NCBI RefSeq assembly: GCF_032229285.1 | Contig: NZ_CP135084.1 | Coordinates: forward strand, 2,046,001-2,110,000 | Length of the DNA stretch: 64,000 nucleotides | DNA from: Rheinheimera sp. MMS21-TC3 | Lineage (GTDB): Bacteria > Pseudomonadota > Gammaproteobacteria > Enterobacterales > Alteromonadaceae | Direction of reading: 5' to 3' | Made by a program: the position numbers and the translations under genes | Part shown: piece by piece, positions 29,271 to 39,647 of the stretch | Layout of the letters: each line of letters begins with the position of its first letter | Numbering within the stretch: the first letter of the stretch is position 1 | Notes under the pieces: generated by a model | The model's input: the letters and a program-made list of their open reading frames with translations, nothing else | Databases searched by the model: none | Told to the model about the DNA's origin: nothing

Positions 29271-30164
29271 ATGCAGTTAATGCTACGTGATGGCAGTAAT
29301 GGGCCTTTTCTTACTCAAGTTATTGCCAAGGCCCAAGCCGAGCAACAACTTGATGCCGCTAACTTAGATTTATTAAAATCAAAAGCGGTTTTAATGAGCT
29401 TAAAGTTTGCTGATAAATTTTATAATAAATATAAAATGCACTTATTAGAGCAAGCGGCTAACGATATTATCGGTGTAGTTAGCTTAGGCTTAAGAGAGCT
29501 AGCAGATAATGATCTTGATAAGGCCTTAGCGATTTTACTAGCACCAGAGAGTATTATAAAGCCGTTTCAAAAAGGCTGGAGCATGCTAAGTGCTGTTAGT
29601 AAAAATCAGCAAGCTAAGTCTTTATATGTAGATGTTCAACAAAGCTTACTGCAAAATATATCAACGCCACCCGATGCCGAAGACTGGATGGGCTGGCAAC
29701 ATTATCAGCAAGCTATGCGCGAACATTTACACGCAGAAGCAAGACAGTTATTACATAAACAGTTTTTTATTCGCACTAGCTATGATGAATATGAGCACTT
29801 TGGCTTAGAAGATGTATTAGCAGAAATAGTGTTCTATCGCGCCCTTACTTCTGGCGATAAAGTAAAGCATGACTTAAAGCAGCGTTTGCGCAATATCACT
29901 TTACAGCCACATTGGTTTAATACCCACTATTTTGCGATGCAAGCCGAGTCGGTATTTGCCGAAATGCCACAAAATATTGCTGATGCTATTAAAGCAGATT
30001 TAGGGCCGCACTTTATACCGGCCTTAGTACGCACCTTAGAGTTTGCTAAAAGTTACCAAGCACTAGCCCTTAACGATGCCTCACCAGAAAAGTTAGATGC
30101 ACTTGAAAGCCAACACGGTTTAAGTAATCCATTATTAGGCTGGCCGCAGTATTTAGATCTTTAA
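29271..30164 (+). CDS. Unknown helical protein (J-domain operon, gene 4)
   Basis: A 297-residue soluble protein, largely alpha-helical by composition, that I do not recognise. Features: a hydrophobic-amphipathic region around residues 60-105 (IIGVVSLGLRELADNDLDKALAIL), a conserved-looking DWMGWQHYQQAMREHLHAEA near residue 140, and an acidic/Tyr stretch TSYDEYEHFGLED near 168. No membrane segment or signal. It has less acidic character than genes 2 and 3. It is the last gene before a strong terminator, so the four genes form one transcript. Confidence 0.72.
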   Translation: MQLMLRDGSNGPFLTQVIAKAQAEQQLDAANLDLLKSKAVLMSLKFADKFYNKYKMHLLEQAANDIIGVVSLGLRELADNDLDKALAILLAPESIIKPFQKGWSMLSAVSKNQQAKSLYVDVQQSLLQNISTPPDAEDWMGWQHYQQAMREHLHAEARQLLHKQFFIRTSYDEYEHFGLEDVLAEIVFYRALTSGDKVKHDLKQRLRNITLQPHWFNTHYFAMQAESVFAEMPQNIADAIKADLGPHFIPALVRTLEFAKSYQALALNDASPEKLDALESQHGLSNPLLGWPQYLDL

Positions 30165-30194
30165 CCTGCTTTATAAATAGCTTAAAGCTTAATT

Positions 30195-30232
30195 AAAGAG
30201 CCAAAACTACATTTACTGTTATTTGGCTCTTT
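30195..30232. terminator. Bidirectional terminator
   Basis: Perfect 11-bp stem AAAGAGCCAAA (30195-30205) with TTTGGCTCTTT (30222-30232), 16-base loop, between the J-domain operon and the convergent uracil-DNA glycosylase gene. Confidence 0.8.
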
Positions 30233-30236
30233 AACA

Positions 30237-30827
30237 TTAAATTAGCTGGCTAATCTTTTTTTGTAGCAGCGGCAGCAACTGCTGTTCAAACCAAAGGTGT
30301 TTCTTTAACCAAATATTATTTCTAGGACTGGGGTGCGGCAGTACTAGGGTGTTGTTGTCGCTGTCATCAGCAAGCTGTTGTAAGCTTTGTTCCACTGCGG
30401 CGGTAACCGTGCCTTTAAACTGAGGCTTGTGCCATTTAATCGCGTATTGGCCAATAATAACAGTCAGTTTAATTTGAGATATTTGATCTAACAGCTGTTG
30501 TCGCCAAGCTGGGGCACATTCAGGTCGTGGCGCTAAATCACCACTTTTTCCCTTGCCAGGGTAACAAAAACCCATCGGTAATATGGCAATAAGTTCGGGA
30601 TTATAAAACTGCTCTGAATTTAGCCCTAGCCATTGCCGTAAACGTTTACCGCTAGCATCATCAAAGGGAACACCACTGTTATGGGCTTTTACTCCAGGTG
30701 CTTGACCGGCAATTAGAATTTTTGCGTTAACACTTGCTTGTAAAATGGGTTTTGCCAATAAGGGTAAATTATCCTGACACAAGCTACATTGCCGCACTTG
30801 CTGCATAAGCGTTGAAAAGTTAGCCAC
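30237..30827 (-). CDS. Uracil-DNA glycosylase family protein
   Basis: A 196-residue protein of the uracil-DNA glycosylase superfamily. The catalytic/water-activating loop is ILIAGQAPGVKAHNSGVPFD (about residues 35-54), and the second motif is LVLPHPSPRNNIWLKK near 165-180. The N-terminus has CSLCQDN with a CxxC; with two further Cys (GFCYPG, PECAPAW) this could form a metal or iron-sulfur site as in family 4/5 enzymes, although the spacing is not the classical one. It probably removes uracil or related damaged bases. It is downstream of the large c-di-GMP protein by 20 bases on the same strand. Confidence 0.85.
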   Translation of the reverse strand: MANFSTLMQQVRQCSLCQDNLPLLAKPILQASVNAKILIAGQAPGVKAHNSGVPFDDASGKRLRQWLGLNSEQFYNPELIAILPMGFCYPGKGKSGDLAPRPECAPAWRQQLLDQISQIKLTVIIGQYAIKWHKPQFKGTVTAAVEQSLQQLADDSDNNTLVLPHPSPRNNIWLKKHLWFEQQLLPLLQKKISQLI

Positions 30828-30847
30828 TATCCCTCCTGTGTCGAATA

Positions 30848-33800
30848 TTAATTATTCATTTTTACTAACCAATTTTGTTGGAACTCCTCAGCGAGTATAG
30901 GCTTGGCATAAAAGTAGCCTTGGGCATAGTCACAGCCTAATCGCGTTAATTCATCTGCTATAAGTTTATCTTCCACGCCTTCGGCTAAAGTTTTCATACC
31001 AAATATTTTAGCGGTAGCTATAACTGTTTTAACAATTGCATGATTCGTTTTATCTGTAAGTAAGCTTTTTACAAAAGACATATCTATTTTTAAAGTATCA
31101 GCATTAATATTTTTTAAATAACTAAGCGATGAATGCCCGGTGCCAAAATCATCAATTGCTAAATTAAAACCAGCTTGTTTCAGCTGATGTAATACTTTAA
31201 TTGCCTGGGTAGGATCACGCATTAACCCTGTCTCGGTTAACTCGATTTCAAAATCCTGCGCTGACAAACCTAGCTGTTCAACTTTTTCATCAAGCCACAT
31301 AGCAACATTAGGCATTTCTAAGTTTTTTGCTGACACATTTATTGCTAGTTTAACCTGTTTATCTGGTCCAGATAGATAACCTAACTTTTGCCAGTCAGCT
31401 AATTGTTTACCTGCTGTATTAATAACCCAAGCTGTAATTGGGTTAATTAAACCTCTATCTTCGGCTAGTGGTATAAAAACATCTGGCGCTACCCAACCTA
31501 ATTCATTATCAAACCAGCGAATAAGAACTTCAGCACCACTTAATTGACCTGTTTTCAAATTAACTTGTGGTTGATAACGCAAACTAAAATTAGGTTGTCC
31601 TGAAACTATACCGTGCTTTAAACGCTGAAATATTAATGCCCGACGCTGAACTCTATCACCGATAACTGTATTATAAAAACTATGGTTCAACTGTTGCTCT
31701 TTAGCATGACCAAGAGCAATGTTAGCCCCTCGTATTAATGAGTCATAATCAGTAGCATCATCAGGATATAAAGCACCACCGGCACGAACAGAAACAGTTA
31801 ATTGATTGCCCATAATATCTAGGGGCTTTTTAATAACATTCTGAATACGTTCAGTAAGCTTGGCTGCGGATCCTGAATTAGTAAGCACCGCAGCTAAAGC
31901 AAATTTATCAGCATGGATCCTAGCTAAGGCATCAAACTCACGATCAACTGCGTTAACATTAACTTCAGCATGATGACGAAAGTCTTCATCCATAAACTTC
32001 AGTGCTAAATCAGCTTGACGAATTTGCTGAGCAAAACGCTTTGCAACAGCTTTAATTGTAATGTCACCACCTTTATAGCCCATAGTTTCGTTTATTTCGG
32101 CTAGCTTGATAATATCGAAATAAATGACTGCGATAGTATAGTTACACTGCTTAGCCGCTTTTAATAAGTACTCCAAACGCGCTGTAAATAAATTGCTATT
32201 TGCTAATCCTGTCAATTCATCAAAATATGCTAACTGTTTTATTTTTCTTTCTTTTTCTTTTATTTCAGTTAAATCTCGCCAAACAACCTGCAAGCAAGCG
32301 TGTTTTTTATAAATAACCGGGGTTAAGGTAATTTCAGTTGGAGTTTCAGTACTTTTTACTGTGGAATATAACCAAGTATACTTTTGATAGCCTTGCTGCC
32401 AAGCTATATCAATCTTTTCTGAACGTTGTGCCGCTGCAGTATTTATCAGGCTATTTGCTATTCCAAGCTCACTTAATTTTTTATTAATTAAATCACTCTG
32501 CTTAGTAAAACCAAATAACGATAAAGCTGCTGCATTGCAGTCGATTATTCTCTGCGACTTATTAATTATTGCTATAGGATCATCCGAACGCTGAAGCAGG
32601 TTATTAACGTCTCGCTCTTGCGCATTACGCAATCGTTCAACTTGCCGCTGCACTGATATATCTCGAATTAAATTAATAATAATATCAGCACCAAAGGCTG
32701 TGCTCACTAACTGCATTGTTACTTCAACAGGTAACTCTTTATCTGAGGCTGTTAGATGCCAGGTACTGTAATTTAGCGTTTCAACCTCTTTGTTTACTAA
32801 AGGAGCTACTAAGGCTTTAAATGCTGATTCATCTGAACTAGCATTAATATTATAAGGCTTTAAGGATAATAACTCTTGCTCAGTCATTCCTAATTGCTTT
32901 TGTGCGCCTGAGTTTGCATAGATAATTTCAAAGCTATTTGCATCCACAAAGTAGACAGCATCATGCATATTATCTAACACTGTTTTATAGCGTTGTAACA
33001 GCTGATTTTGTTGGTTAACTTCTGTGGTATCAAGCTCAACTAAGACAAAACCAATATGTTTACCGTTGTTTGCGTAAGTTGGGTTACAGCTTATCCTAGC
33101 CCAATAAGGGGTTTTATCTTTTTTATATTTAATAATGTCTATATCAATAGGCCTAAGCGCCTTCACTGCAGACATCAATTGTTGAATTTTCTCTTGGCTA
33201 GATTTTGGTCCTATTTGTAATAACAGCGGCTTCTTGCCTATAACCTCTGCCGCTTTATACCCTGTAAGCTGATAATAACTAGGGTTACACCATTGAATAA
33301 CAAAGTCAGGATCTGTTATTACTACACCATTAATTGTTTGTTTAGCGACTATGGCTAAACGCGCATTATCTGTTAAGGTTTTTTCCAGATCTCTTTTTGT
33401 TTTACGTGCAATAACTAAAGTTTCAAGCGCATCTGTTATCGGTTTTAAGCCTAATGCAATACTGTCATTATACCCTTCTGGCCTATTTATCAGCACTAAA
33501 ACCGCACTCACTTGCTGGTTTATACGGATGGGTAAACCTAAAAATGACTTTGTATCTAAATAATTTTTATATAATTCACCTGACCGAGGGTCATTAGCCA
33601 GATCATTAGAAATAACTGTATCTTGTGTTAACAGTACTTCGCCAAGTAAATTATCTAGCTGGTGAAATTCTAATCCTAAATCTTTATGAGACTTTTGTTG
33701 CTCAAGCGACAAAGCATGATCACTGATTGCTTTAATTTTTAAGTAGGGTTGATTTTGTTCACTGGTTTTAACAAGGGCTAATAAAGCTGATTTACTCTCT

Positions 33801-34465
33801 GTGAGTAACAGCATCTCATCAAGCAGAACAAATAGCTCAGAATCGTCTGAAGAATCAGTAATGTAAGCGGTTTGAATACGATTAATAGCATCTTGTAGGC
33901 GCAACTGATAATTAAATTGCTCTGATACTTTTTGTTTACCTGCAATTAGGCTTTGATGGCTAGCATACATATAGGCATCAAAGGCTAAGGTAATATCTAA
34001 CAACGCGACTTTATATAACGCAGTTAAGGTCGCAGGAATAGCCTGAGGTTGTTGCTGTAATATTTCAGATATGGCTTGGCTAGCTAAGGTTAAATATGCA
34101 CCATAAGCACCAATATACCACTGGGTATTTAAGCCAACTTGTTCGTGTGCAATACCAACTTTAAGCCGATTTTCGGCATAAGTTACATCATATATTCCCG
34201 CTGTTAATCGCCGAAAATAATTAGCTTGTTTTTGCTTTAAGCTTTCTAAAGAGCCCGATTTAATTAAAATAGACTCTAGTGCATCAAACTTAAATAAATG
34301 CTGATAAAAAGCATCTATTAGCTTTGTTTCATATTGTTGTAATGGAAGATGGACTTGCTTTAATAAGTCCACCTCCTGTTGGCTTAGATCTATTAATGCT
34401 TTACGATCCACAAATTGCTTATTCGAAAACTGTAAGTACTTAACAATCTCTTGTAAGTTTTGCAT
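30848..34465 (-). CDS. Globin-coupled GAF-PAS-GGDEF-EAL cyclic-di-GMP protein
   Basis: A 1205-residue soluble signalling protein. Order of domains: protoglobin sensor (about 1-165, proximal His in VGIAHEQVGLNTQWYIGAY), GAF (about 190-360), three PAS domains (about 367-480, 490-610, 615-735), GGDEF (about 745-930) and EAL (about 940-1195). The GGDEF signature is degraded to HADKF (IHADKFALA), so cyclase activity is unlikely. The EAL part keeps catalytic features: EVLIRW, NVSAKNLE, ELTETGLM and DDFGTGHSSLSYLK. I infer a haem-based gas sensor (oxygen or NO) that controls a c-di-GMP phosphodiesterase. Next to a chemoreceptor gene on the same strand. Confidence 0.9.
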   Translation of the reverse strand: MQNLQEIVKYLQFSNKQFVDRKALIDLSQQEVDLLKQVHLPLQQYETKLIDAFYQHLFKFDALESILIKSGSLESLKQKQANYFRRLTAGIYDVTYAENRLKVGIAHEQVGLNTQWYIGAYGAYLTLASQAISEILQQQPQAIPATLTALYKVALLDITLAFDAYMYASHQSLIAGKQKVSEQFNYQLRLQDAINRIQTAYITDSSDDSELFVLLDEMLLLTESKSALLALVKTSEQNQPYLKIKAISDHALSLEQQKSHKDLGLEFHQLDNLLGEVLLTQDTVISNDLANDPRSGELYKNYLDTKSFLGLPIRINQQVSAVLVLINRPEGYNDSIALGLKPITDALETLVIARKTKRDLEKTLTDNARLAIVAKQTINGVVITDPDFVIQWCNPSYYQLTGYKAAEVIGKKPLLLQIGPKSSQEKIQQLMSAVKALRPIDIDIIKYKKDKTPYWARISCNPTYANNGKHIGFVLVELDTTEVNQQNQLLQRYKTVLDNMHDAVYFVDANSFEIIYANSGAQKQLGMTEQELLSLKPYNINASSDESAFKALVAPLVNKEVETLNYSTWHLTASDKELPVEVTMQLVSTAFGADIIINLIRDISVQRQVERLRNAQERDVNNLLQRSDDPIAIINKSQRIIDCNAAALSLFGFTKQSDLINKKLSELGIANSLINTAAAQRSEKIDIAWQQGYQKYTWLYSTVKSTETPTEITLTPVIYKKHACLQVVWRDLTEIKEKERKIKQLAYFDELTGLANSNLFTARLEYLLKAAKQCNYTIAVIYFDIIKLAEINETMGYKGGDITIKAVAKRFAQQIRQADLALKFMDEDFRHHAEVNVNAVDREFDALARIHADKFALAAVLTNSGSAAKLTERIQNVIKKPLDIMGNQLTVSVRAGGALYPDDATDYDSLIRGANIALGHAKEQQLNHSFYNTVIGDRVQRRALIFQRLKHGIVSGQPNFSLRYQPQVNLKTGQLSGAEVLIRWFDNELGWVAPDVFIPLAEDRGLINPITAWVINTAGKQLADWQKLGYLSGPDKQVKLAINVSAKNLEMPNVAMWLDEKVEQLGLSAQDFEIELTETGLMRDPTQAIKVLHQLKQAGFNLAIDDFGTGHSSLSYLKNINADTLKIDMSFVKSLLTDKTNHAIVKTVIATAKIFGMKTLAEGVEDKLIADELTRLGCDYAQGYFYAKPILAEEFQQNWLVKMNN

Positions 34466-34526
34466 TAATTAATCCTGTAGCTTATGACTTAACTATTTAT
34501 ATAGCAGCTTAAACAACTTAATAAAC

Positions 34527-36086
34527 TTAATGCTTTTTAAATCTAACCACTAATTCATACAATTCATCTGCAATATTTTGTAAGTGCGAGATAGAAGTAA
34601 TCGCATCATTTGCACTGTCGGTACTCACATCAGCGAGTGTTGAAATGCTAACCACTTGCTTATTAATATCTTCGGCAACATGCGTTTGCTCTTCTACTGC
34701 CGTCGCCATTTGTGCAGACATATTGGCAATATTTCCTACTGCATCAGCAATGCCATTTAACATTTCTGCACTTTCTAACACTCGGGCTAAGCCTTCTTCT
34801 GCATCTTCACTACCCGTATTAGCAACCGTCACTGCTGTTGATGCTTTTTGGGTTAAAGAGTTAACAATAGCGTAGATATCCTTAGTTGACTCTTGGGTAC
34901 GCTGGGCTAAATTACGCACTTCATCTGCTACCACAGCAAAACCACGACCTTGCTCACCGGCTCGGGCGGCTTCTATTGCCGCATTTAATGCCAGTAAGTT
35001 AGTTTGTTCAGCAATTTGTTCAATTATTTGTGCTGCTGCAGCAATATTTTTGGTTTGCTCCGACACTTCTGTGACAGATTTACCAATATTAAGTACTGTA
35101 TCTCGTAATTTTTCGATTGAAGCTTTGGTAATATCAGACACTCTATTGCCATCTTTTGTTAATTGATAAGCAGTGCCAGCTTGAGTCGCTGTATTATTAA
35201 CATGCATGGCAACTTCAGAGATAGTTGTTGTCATTTGATTCATAGCTGTTGCTACTTGGATAGTTTCAGCCTGTTGTTGATCTAGCTTTTCACTTGCAGT
35301 GTTAGTCAGGCCTAAGCTTTTAATTGACTCTGCAGCGACTTGTGCTGATGAATTTTCAATTCTGTTCAAAATGGTATCTAAATGTGCATTTTGGCTAAGT
35401 AATGACACCTTTAGTTTACCCATTACACCTACATCATCAGTATAGCTAAGCACGGCTAGTTGGTCTGAAAAGGCATGTTCTAATAAGTTATCTAAAACCC
35501 CTAAATCATTATTACGTCTTAGACTAATCCAAATGGAATAGACTAAGCTAGACACTAAAGCTAACCCAAAAGCCGCACTAGATTGTTCGGTTAAGAAATA
35601 CAGGCCTAAGGCAAGTAAAGAGGTAACAATTAGCATAATGGTAGGTAACGACACTGGTGCAGCCGTTTTTAGCGGTTTACCTTGCTTAATTTCAGAGTAT
35701 AGTTTTTCAGCTCGAGTAATATCGTCTTGTTTGGCAGCAGAACGGACAGACTCATAGCCAACAATTTTGCCATTGTTAGTCACGGGAGTCACATAAGCAT
35801 TTACCCAATAAAAATCGCCATTTTTACAACGATTTTTAATTATGCCCATCCACGGTTTGCCCGTTTTAAGCTGTGTCCATAACTGTTTAAAGGCCAGTTC
35901 AGGCATATCTGGGTGACGCACAATATTATGCGGCTGCCCTAGTAATTCTTGTCGAGAAAAACCACTCACGTCAACAAAGGCGTCATTACAATCAATAATA
36001 TTGCCCTGAGTATCAGTAACAGAGATCAAACGCAGCTCTGAATTAAAAGTACGTTGATTGTTAGTAACTGGATGATTTGTACGCAT
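34527..36086 (-). CDS. PAS-containing methyl-accepting chemotaxis protein (Aer-like)
   Basis: A 519-residue receptor without a periplasmic sensor. Residues about 15-135 are a PAS domain of the Aer type (TDTQGNIIDCNDAFVDVSGF, GQPHNIVRHPDMP, KNRCKNGDFYWVNAYVTPV). Two adjacent membrane segments (about 148-166 and 171-190) anchor it. The rest is the cytoplasmic signalling hairpin with the MCP signature EQTNLLALNAAIEAARAGEQ and GRGFAVVADEVRNLAQRT. Such receptors sense redox or oxygen from inside the cell. The neighbouring globin-EAL protein, 61 bases downstream on the same strand, may belong to the same oxygen response, by inference. Confidence 0.93.
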   Translation of the reverse strand: MRTNHPVTNNQRTFNSELRLISVTDTQGNIIDCNDAFVDVSGFSRQELLGQPHNIVRHPDMPELAFKQLWTQLKTGKPWMGIIKNRCKNGDFYWVNAYVTPVTNNGKIVGYESVRSAAKQDDITRAEKLYSEIKQGKPLKTAAPVSLPTIMLIVTSLLALGLYFLTEQSSAAFGLALVSSLVYSIWISLRRNNDLGVLDNLLEHAFSDQLAVLSYTDDVGVMGKLKVSLLSQNAHLDTILNRIENSSAQVAAESIKSLGLTNTASEKLDQQQAETIQVATAMNQMTTTISEVAMHVNNTATQAGTAYQLTKDGNRVSDITKASIEKLRDTVLNIGKSVTEVSEQTKNIAAAAQIIEQIAEQTNLLALNAAIEAARAGEQGRGFAVVADEVRNLAQRTQESTKDIYAIVNSLTQKASTAVTVANTGSEDAEEGLARVLESAEMLNGIADAVGNIANMSAQMATAVEEQTHVAEDINKQVVSISTLADVSTDSANDAITSISHLQNIADELYELVVRFKKH

Positions 36087-36271
36087 AAAAAAGTCTCTGA
36101 ATGATTTAAAGTCATTATACTAGGGCCAAATAAATAACCGCAATATAAATAAGGTTAATTTATCTAATTTGTTGTTTTAATTAATTTAAAAACAAAATAT
36201 CAACATTAATTAACTTTACAGACTCATTAAAGTTGCTGCTATTTAACTATAAAGTTAGCCACCAAACTAAA

Positions 36272-37549
36272 TTAATCAATCTTAGCCGGTTGCTGCTGAA
36301 GCTGATGATGTAATTGCTCTAATATCTTATTATCAAAATCATTGGCTAGGCCACTTTTAGCCCGAGCCAAAGCAAGCTCTGAATGTCTAAGTGCTTGTCG
36401 TTGGAACTCACCTCCAATATAGGCTAATGCAATAAAGGTTTTTTGCAACCTTATTTGTATCTCTACTAAACTAGCGCCATCACGGGCAATAGGCGTAAAA
36501 AAATCATCAAATAAATCGGCTAATTGAATAGGTAATACAGATACTAAGGGATACTCTACTTCATCTTTGCTAGGAACATTTTCTTGCGCAGTAACTTGCC
36601 AATTAGACAACACGCGCATGCCACGCCCTATAATTTCAATAGCCGTGCCAGGATCATTTACCGCCGGTGATAAAGCCCGGGATGCAATTTCAGCTAACAC
36701 CAGCAGACCAAAACGAGGGTCTTGATCAAAAGATCGCTGGTCATTAATAGTAAAGGCATTACACAAGCCTAGTGTGTCGGCTTTGGGTAGTGCACTCATC
36801 CAAAGTAAAGGACGTCCTGGGTGAACAAAAGCTCCTGGCAAACTAGTCACAAAGACCTCAATATTATTAGCGGTACAAAAGCTATTTATTTTTTTTATAT
36901 CTACATGTTGAATATAACCAATAGTCTCTGTCATTAACGGTTTAGCATCGGCGCCAATATCATCGACAGAAGCTAATTTATTACCGCCTAGCCATGGATA
37001 TTTAACTTGTCTTTGCACTGCGGCAAAAACCGCATCTTCAACTCTATCGGATGTTTCACCTACCCTACCTAATGATGATAAGTGGTTAATCCAAATTAGA
37101 ATGGTGGCAACAATTAATACCACTACACCCACAGTGACAATAAATAAGATTACCCGCCCCTGATCGCCATATGCACCTGTACTTAATGCAATAATACTGA
37201 CAATACTATACAAAAAAGTTCCTACAAAAGTGGCTAATGCATTTTGGGTCGTACTGTCTTCCATTAATAGCCTAGTAGCACGAGGTGATACACTGTTAGT
37301 CGCGGCGCTAAAAGCGGCAATCATAACGCTAAGCGAAAAAGTGGTAACCGTTAACATACTTGAAGCAAGTATGGTTAATATTTTATCTACCGCATCAGCA
37401 CCTATAAGACCAGCTAACTCAGGGGGGATCATATCTTTAAACAGTATTGCAGCTAATGCAGTGACGTTGGCAAGTACGGCAAAAAGCACTGTTCGCATCC
37501 ATAGCTTCCTGCTTAACTGCAACAACTTCCAGCCCCACTTTGTTACCAT
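36272..37549 (-). CDS. DUF2254 membrane protein
   Basis: A 425-residue inner-membrane protein of the DUF2254 family. Four membrane segments lie in the N-terminal 155 residues (for instance TVLFAVLANVTALAAILF and ILASSMLTVTTFSLSVMIAA, then VGTFLYSIVSIIAL and VILFIVTVGVVVLIVATILI). Between the second and third is the conserved AATNSVSPRATRLLMEDSTT. The cytoplasmic part contains SRALSPAVNDPGTAIEIIGR (near residue 295), the hallmark of the family. The function is unknown. Divergent from the M1 peptidase gene (190-base gap). Confidence 0.88.
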   Translation of the reverse strand: MVTKWGWKLLQLSRKLWMRTVLFAVLANVTALAAILFKDMIPPELAGLIGADAVDKILTILASSMLTVTTFSLSVMIAAFSAATNSVSPRATRLLMEDSTTQNALATFVGTFLYSIVSIIALSTGAYGDQGRVILFIVTVGVVVLIVATILIWINHLSSLGRVGETSDRVEDAVFAAVQRQVKYPWLGGNKLASVDDIGADAKPLMTETIGYIQHVDIKKINSFCTANNIEVFVTSLPGAFVHPGRPLLWMSALPKADTLGLCNAFTINDQRSFDQDPRFGLLVLAEIASRALSPAVNDPGTAIEIIGRGMRVLSNWQVTAQENVPSKDEVEYPLVSVLPIQLADLFDDFFTPIARDGASLVEIQIRLQKTFIALAYIGGEFQRQALRHSELALARAKSGLANDFDNKILEQLHHQLQQQPAKID

Positions 37550-37739
37550 ATTGTCGTCCTGTTATTATTATTTTACGCTGAGTGCTTATCCACTTAGTAT
37601 AAAATATTAATTTATTAAATAACCTTATAGCACAGCTTAACATAACTTATGCCGTTGTCAGTTTATCGGTTATTAACTTGTCGCTGGCGACTTAATAGCA
37701 GTACACTGCAGGTACTGAATTAATAAAGGGTCACTTTTT

Positions 37740-39584
37740 ATGTCTATTCGTCATCACCTTTTTGCACTATCTGCTTTAGTTTGTGCCTCTGCTGCACAGG
37801 CGTCTGTTAGTGATAACCTAACATATGCTAACTATGATCAAGTGAAAGTAGACCACCTCTACCTTGATTTAACCGTTAATTTCGAACAAAAATCTTTGTC
37901 TGGCTTTGCTGATTTATCGCTTAACTGGCTAAATGATCAAAGCCAAGATATTTATTTAGATACTCGTGATTTAATTATCGATCGGGTTTATGCCAAAAGA
38001 GCAGATGGCAAATGGTTAAAAGTACCTTACAATTTAGCCGCTCGCGATGATGTTATGGGGTCTAAGTTAAGTATTACTCCTAGTTTTAAAGCCGATACAG
38101 TACGAATTTACTATAGCTCTACTGATAAAGCTTCAGGTTTACAATGGTTAACCCCAGCGCAAACCGCAGGTAAAACTCAACCCTTTATGTTTAGTCAAAA
38201 CCAAGCTATTCATGCGCGCAGCTGGATCCCAATTCAAGACACGCCAGCCGTACGTATGACATACCAAGCTCGCATTCATACGGATGATAATGTGCTGGCA
38301 GTTATGAGTGCTAATAATGATCCTGATACCCTACGCGATGGTGACTATAGCTTTGATATGCCCCAAGCCATCCCGCCTTACTTAATTGCTATTGCCGCTG
38401 GCGATTTGCACTTTAAAGCCATGAGCGATCAAACCGGTATTTATGCCGAGCCCTATATTTTAGACGCCGCAGCCAAAGAGTTCGCTAGCACCCAGCAAAT
38501 GATAGATGTTGGTGAGCATTTATATGGTGATTATCAATGGGGTAGATACGACTTATTAATGCTACCGCCTAGCTTTCCATTTGGTGGCATGGAAAACCCT
38601 CGATTATCATTTATCACACCAACCGTTGTTGCCGGTGATTCCAGCTTAGTTAACCTCATTGCTCACGAACTAGCCCACTCTTGGTCAGGTAATTTAGTCA
38701 CAAATGCGACTTGGCGCGATTTATGGCTAAATGAAGGTTTTACTTCTTATGTTGAAAACCGCATTATGGAGCAAGTTTTTGGTACCGAGCGTGCCGTGAT
38801 GGAGCAAGTGCTATCGGTGCAAGATTTAAAAGCAGAATTAAAAGACTTACCAGTAGAAGACAGCATATTATTTGTTGATTTAAAAGGCCGCGATCCAGAT
38901 GCGGCTTTTAGTGGCGTACCTTACAGTAAAGGCCAATTATTTTTAATGTTTTTAGAGCAAAGATTTGGTCGAGCCATCTTTGATCCTTTTGTGAAAACCT
39001 ATTTCACCGAGCATTCATTTCAAAGTATGGATACCAAGCGTTTTGTCACTTATTTAAAGCAAAATTTATTAGCTAAACACCCTGGTATTGTAACTGAGCA
39101 AGAAGTTAATGAGTGGATTTATAGCCCTGGTTTACCAAAATCAACACCCAACCCAACCTCAGATGTGTTTAATAAAGTACAACAACAAATAGAGTCATGG
39201 TTTTCAGGTTCAATTTCGGCAGAGCAACTATCAACCGAAGCTTGGACGGTACATGAATGGCTATACTTTATAAATAACTTGCCTTTAAGCATAAATTTAC
39301 AGCAAATGGCGGCTTTAGATAGTGCTTATGACTTAACTCATTCAGCTAATACTGAAATTGCTCATGCGTGGTATTTACTCGCTATAAAAGCTAATTACCC
39401 TGAAATTACCGCAGCACTTGAGCAATATTTAATTAGTATTGGTCGACGCAAATTAATTATTCCACTCTATGCCGAGTTAGCGAAATCAGCTCAAGGGCTG
39501 ACCTTTGCCAAAGAAGTATATAGTAAAGCTCGCCCTGGTTATCACCCACTTGCCCAGGGCACTGTGGATGAAATTTTAAAGTAA
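37740..39584 (+). CDS. Secreted M1-family aminopeptidase (LTA4H-like)
   Basis: A 614-residue zinc aminopeptidase with a signal peptide (ASAAQA-SV, residue 21). The exopeptidase motif GGMENP is near residue 282, and the zinc motif HELAH with downstream NEGF is in [20 protein letters not shown] followed by [13 protein letters not shown] (near residues 308-338). The C-terminal helical domain (about 455-610) resembles leukotriene A4 hydrolase C. Order and length match cold-active aminopeptidases of Colwellia/Pseudoalteromonas type. It cleaves N-terminal residues from peptides in the periplasm. Single gene; start has AAGGG ribosome site. Confidence 0.93.
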   Translation: MSIRHHLFALSALVCASAAQASVSDNLTYANYDQVKVDHLYLDLTVNFEQKSLSGFADLSLNWLNDQSQDIYLDTRDLIIDRVYAKRADGKWLKVPYNLAARDDVMGSKLSITPSFKADTVRIYYSSTDKASGLQWLTPAQTAGKTQPFMFSQNQAIHARSWIPIQDTPAVRMTYQARIHTDDNVLAVMSANNDPDTLRDGDYSFDMPQAIPPYLIAIAAGDLHFKAMSDQTGIYAEPYILDAAAKEFASTQQMIDVGEHLYGDYQWGRYDLLMLPPSFPFGGMENPRLSFITPTVVAGDSSLVNLIAHELAHSWSGNLVTNATWRDLWLNEGFTSYVENRIMEQVFGTERAVMEQVLSVQDLKAELKDLPVEDSILFVDLKGRDPDAAFSGVPYSKGQLFLMFLEQRFGRAIFDPFVKTYFTEHSFQSMDTKRFVTYLKQNLLAKHPGIVTEQEVNEWIYSPGLPKSTPNPTSDVFNKVQQQIESWFSGSISAEQLSTEAWTVHEWLYFINNLPLSINLQQMAALDSAYDLTHSANTEIAHAWYLLAIKANYPEITAALEQYLISIGRRKLIIPLYAELAKSAQGLTFAKEVYSKARPGYHPLAQGTVDEILK

Positions 39585-39602
39585 AGTGTAAACAGTAAAG
39601 AT

Positions 39603-39643
39603 AAAGCCCATCTTAAGTTAAATAATGCATTAAGGTGGGCTTT
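39603..39643. terminator. Bidirectional terminator
   Basis: Stem AAAGCCCATCTTAA (39603-39616) with TTAAGGTGGGCTTT (39630-39643), one G/T pair, 13-base loop, then T6. Between the M1 peptidase and the convergent aldo/keto reductase. Confidence 0.88.
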
Positions 39644-39647
39644 TTTG

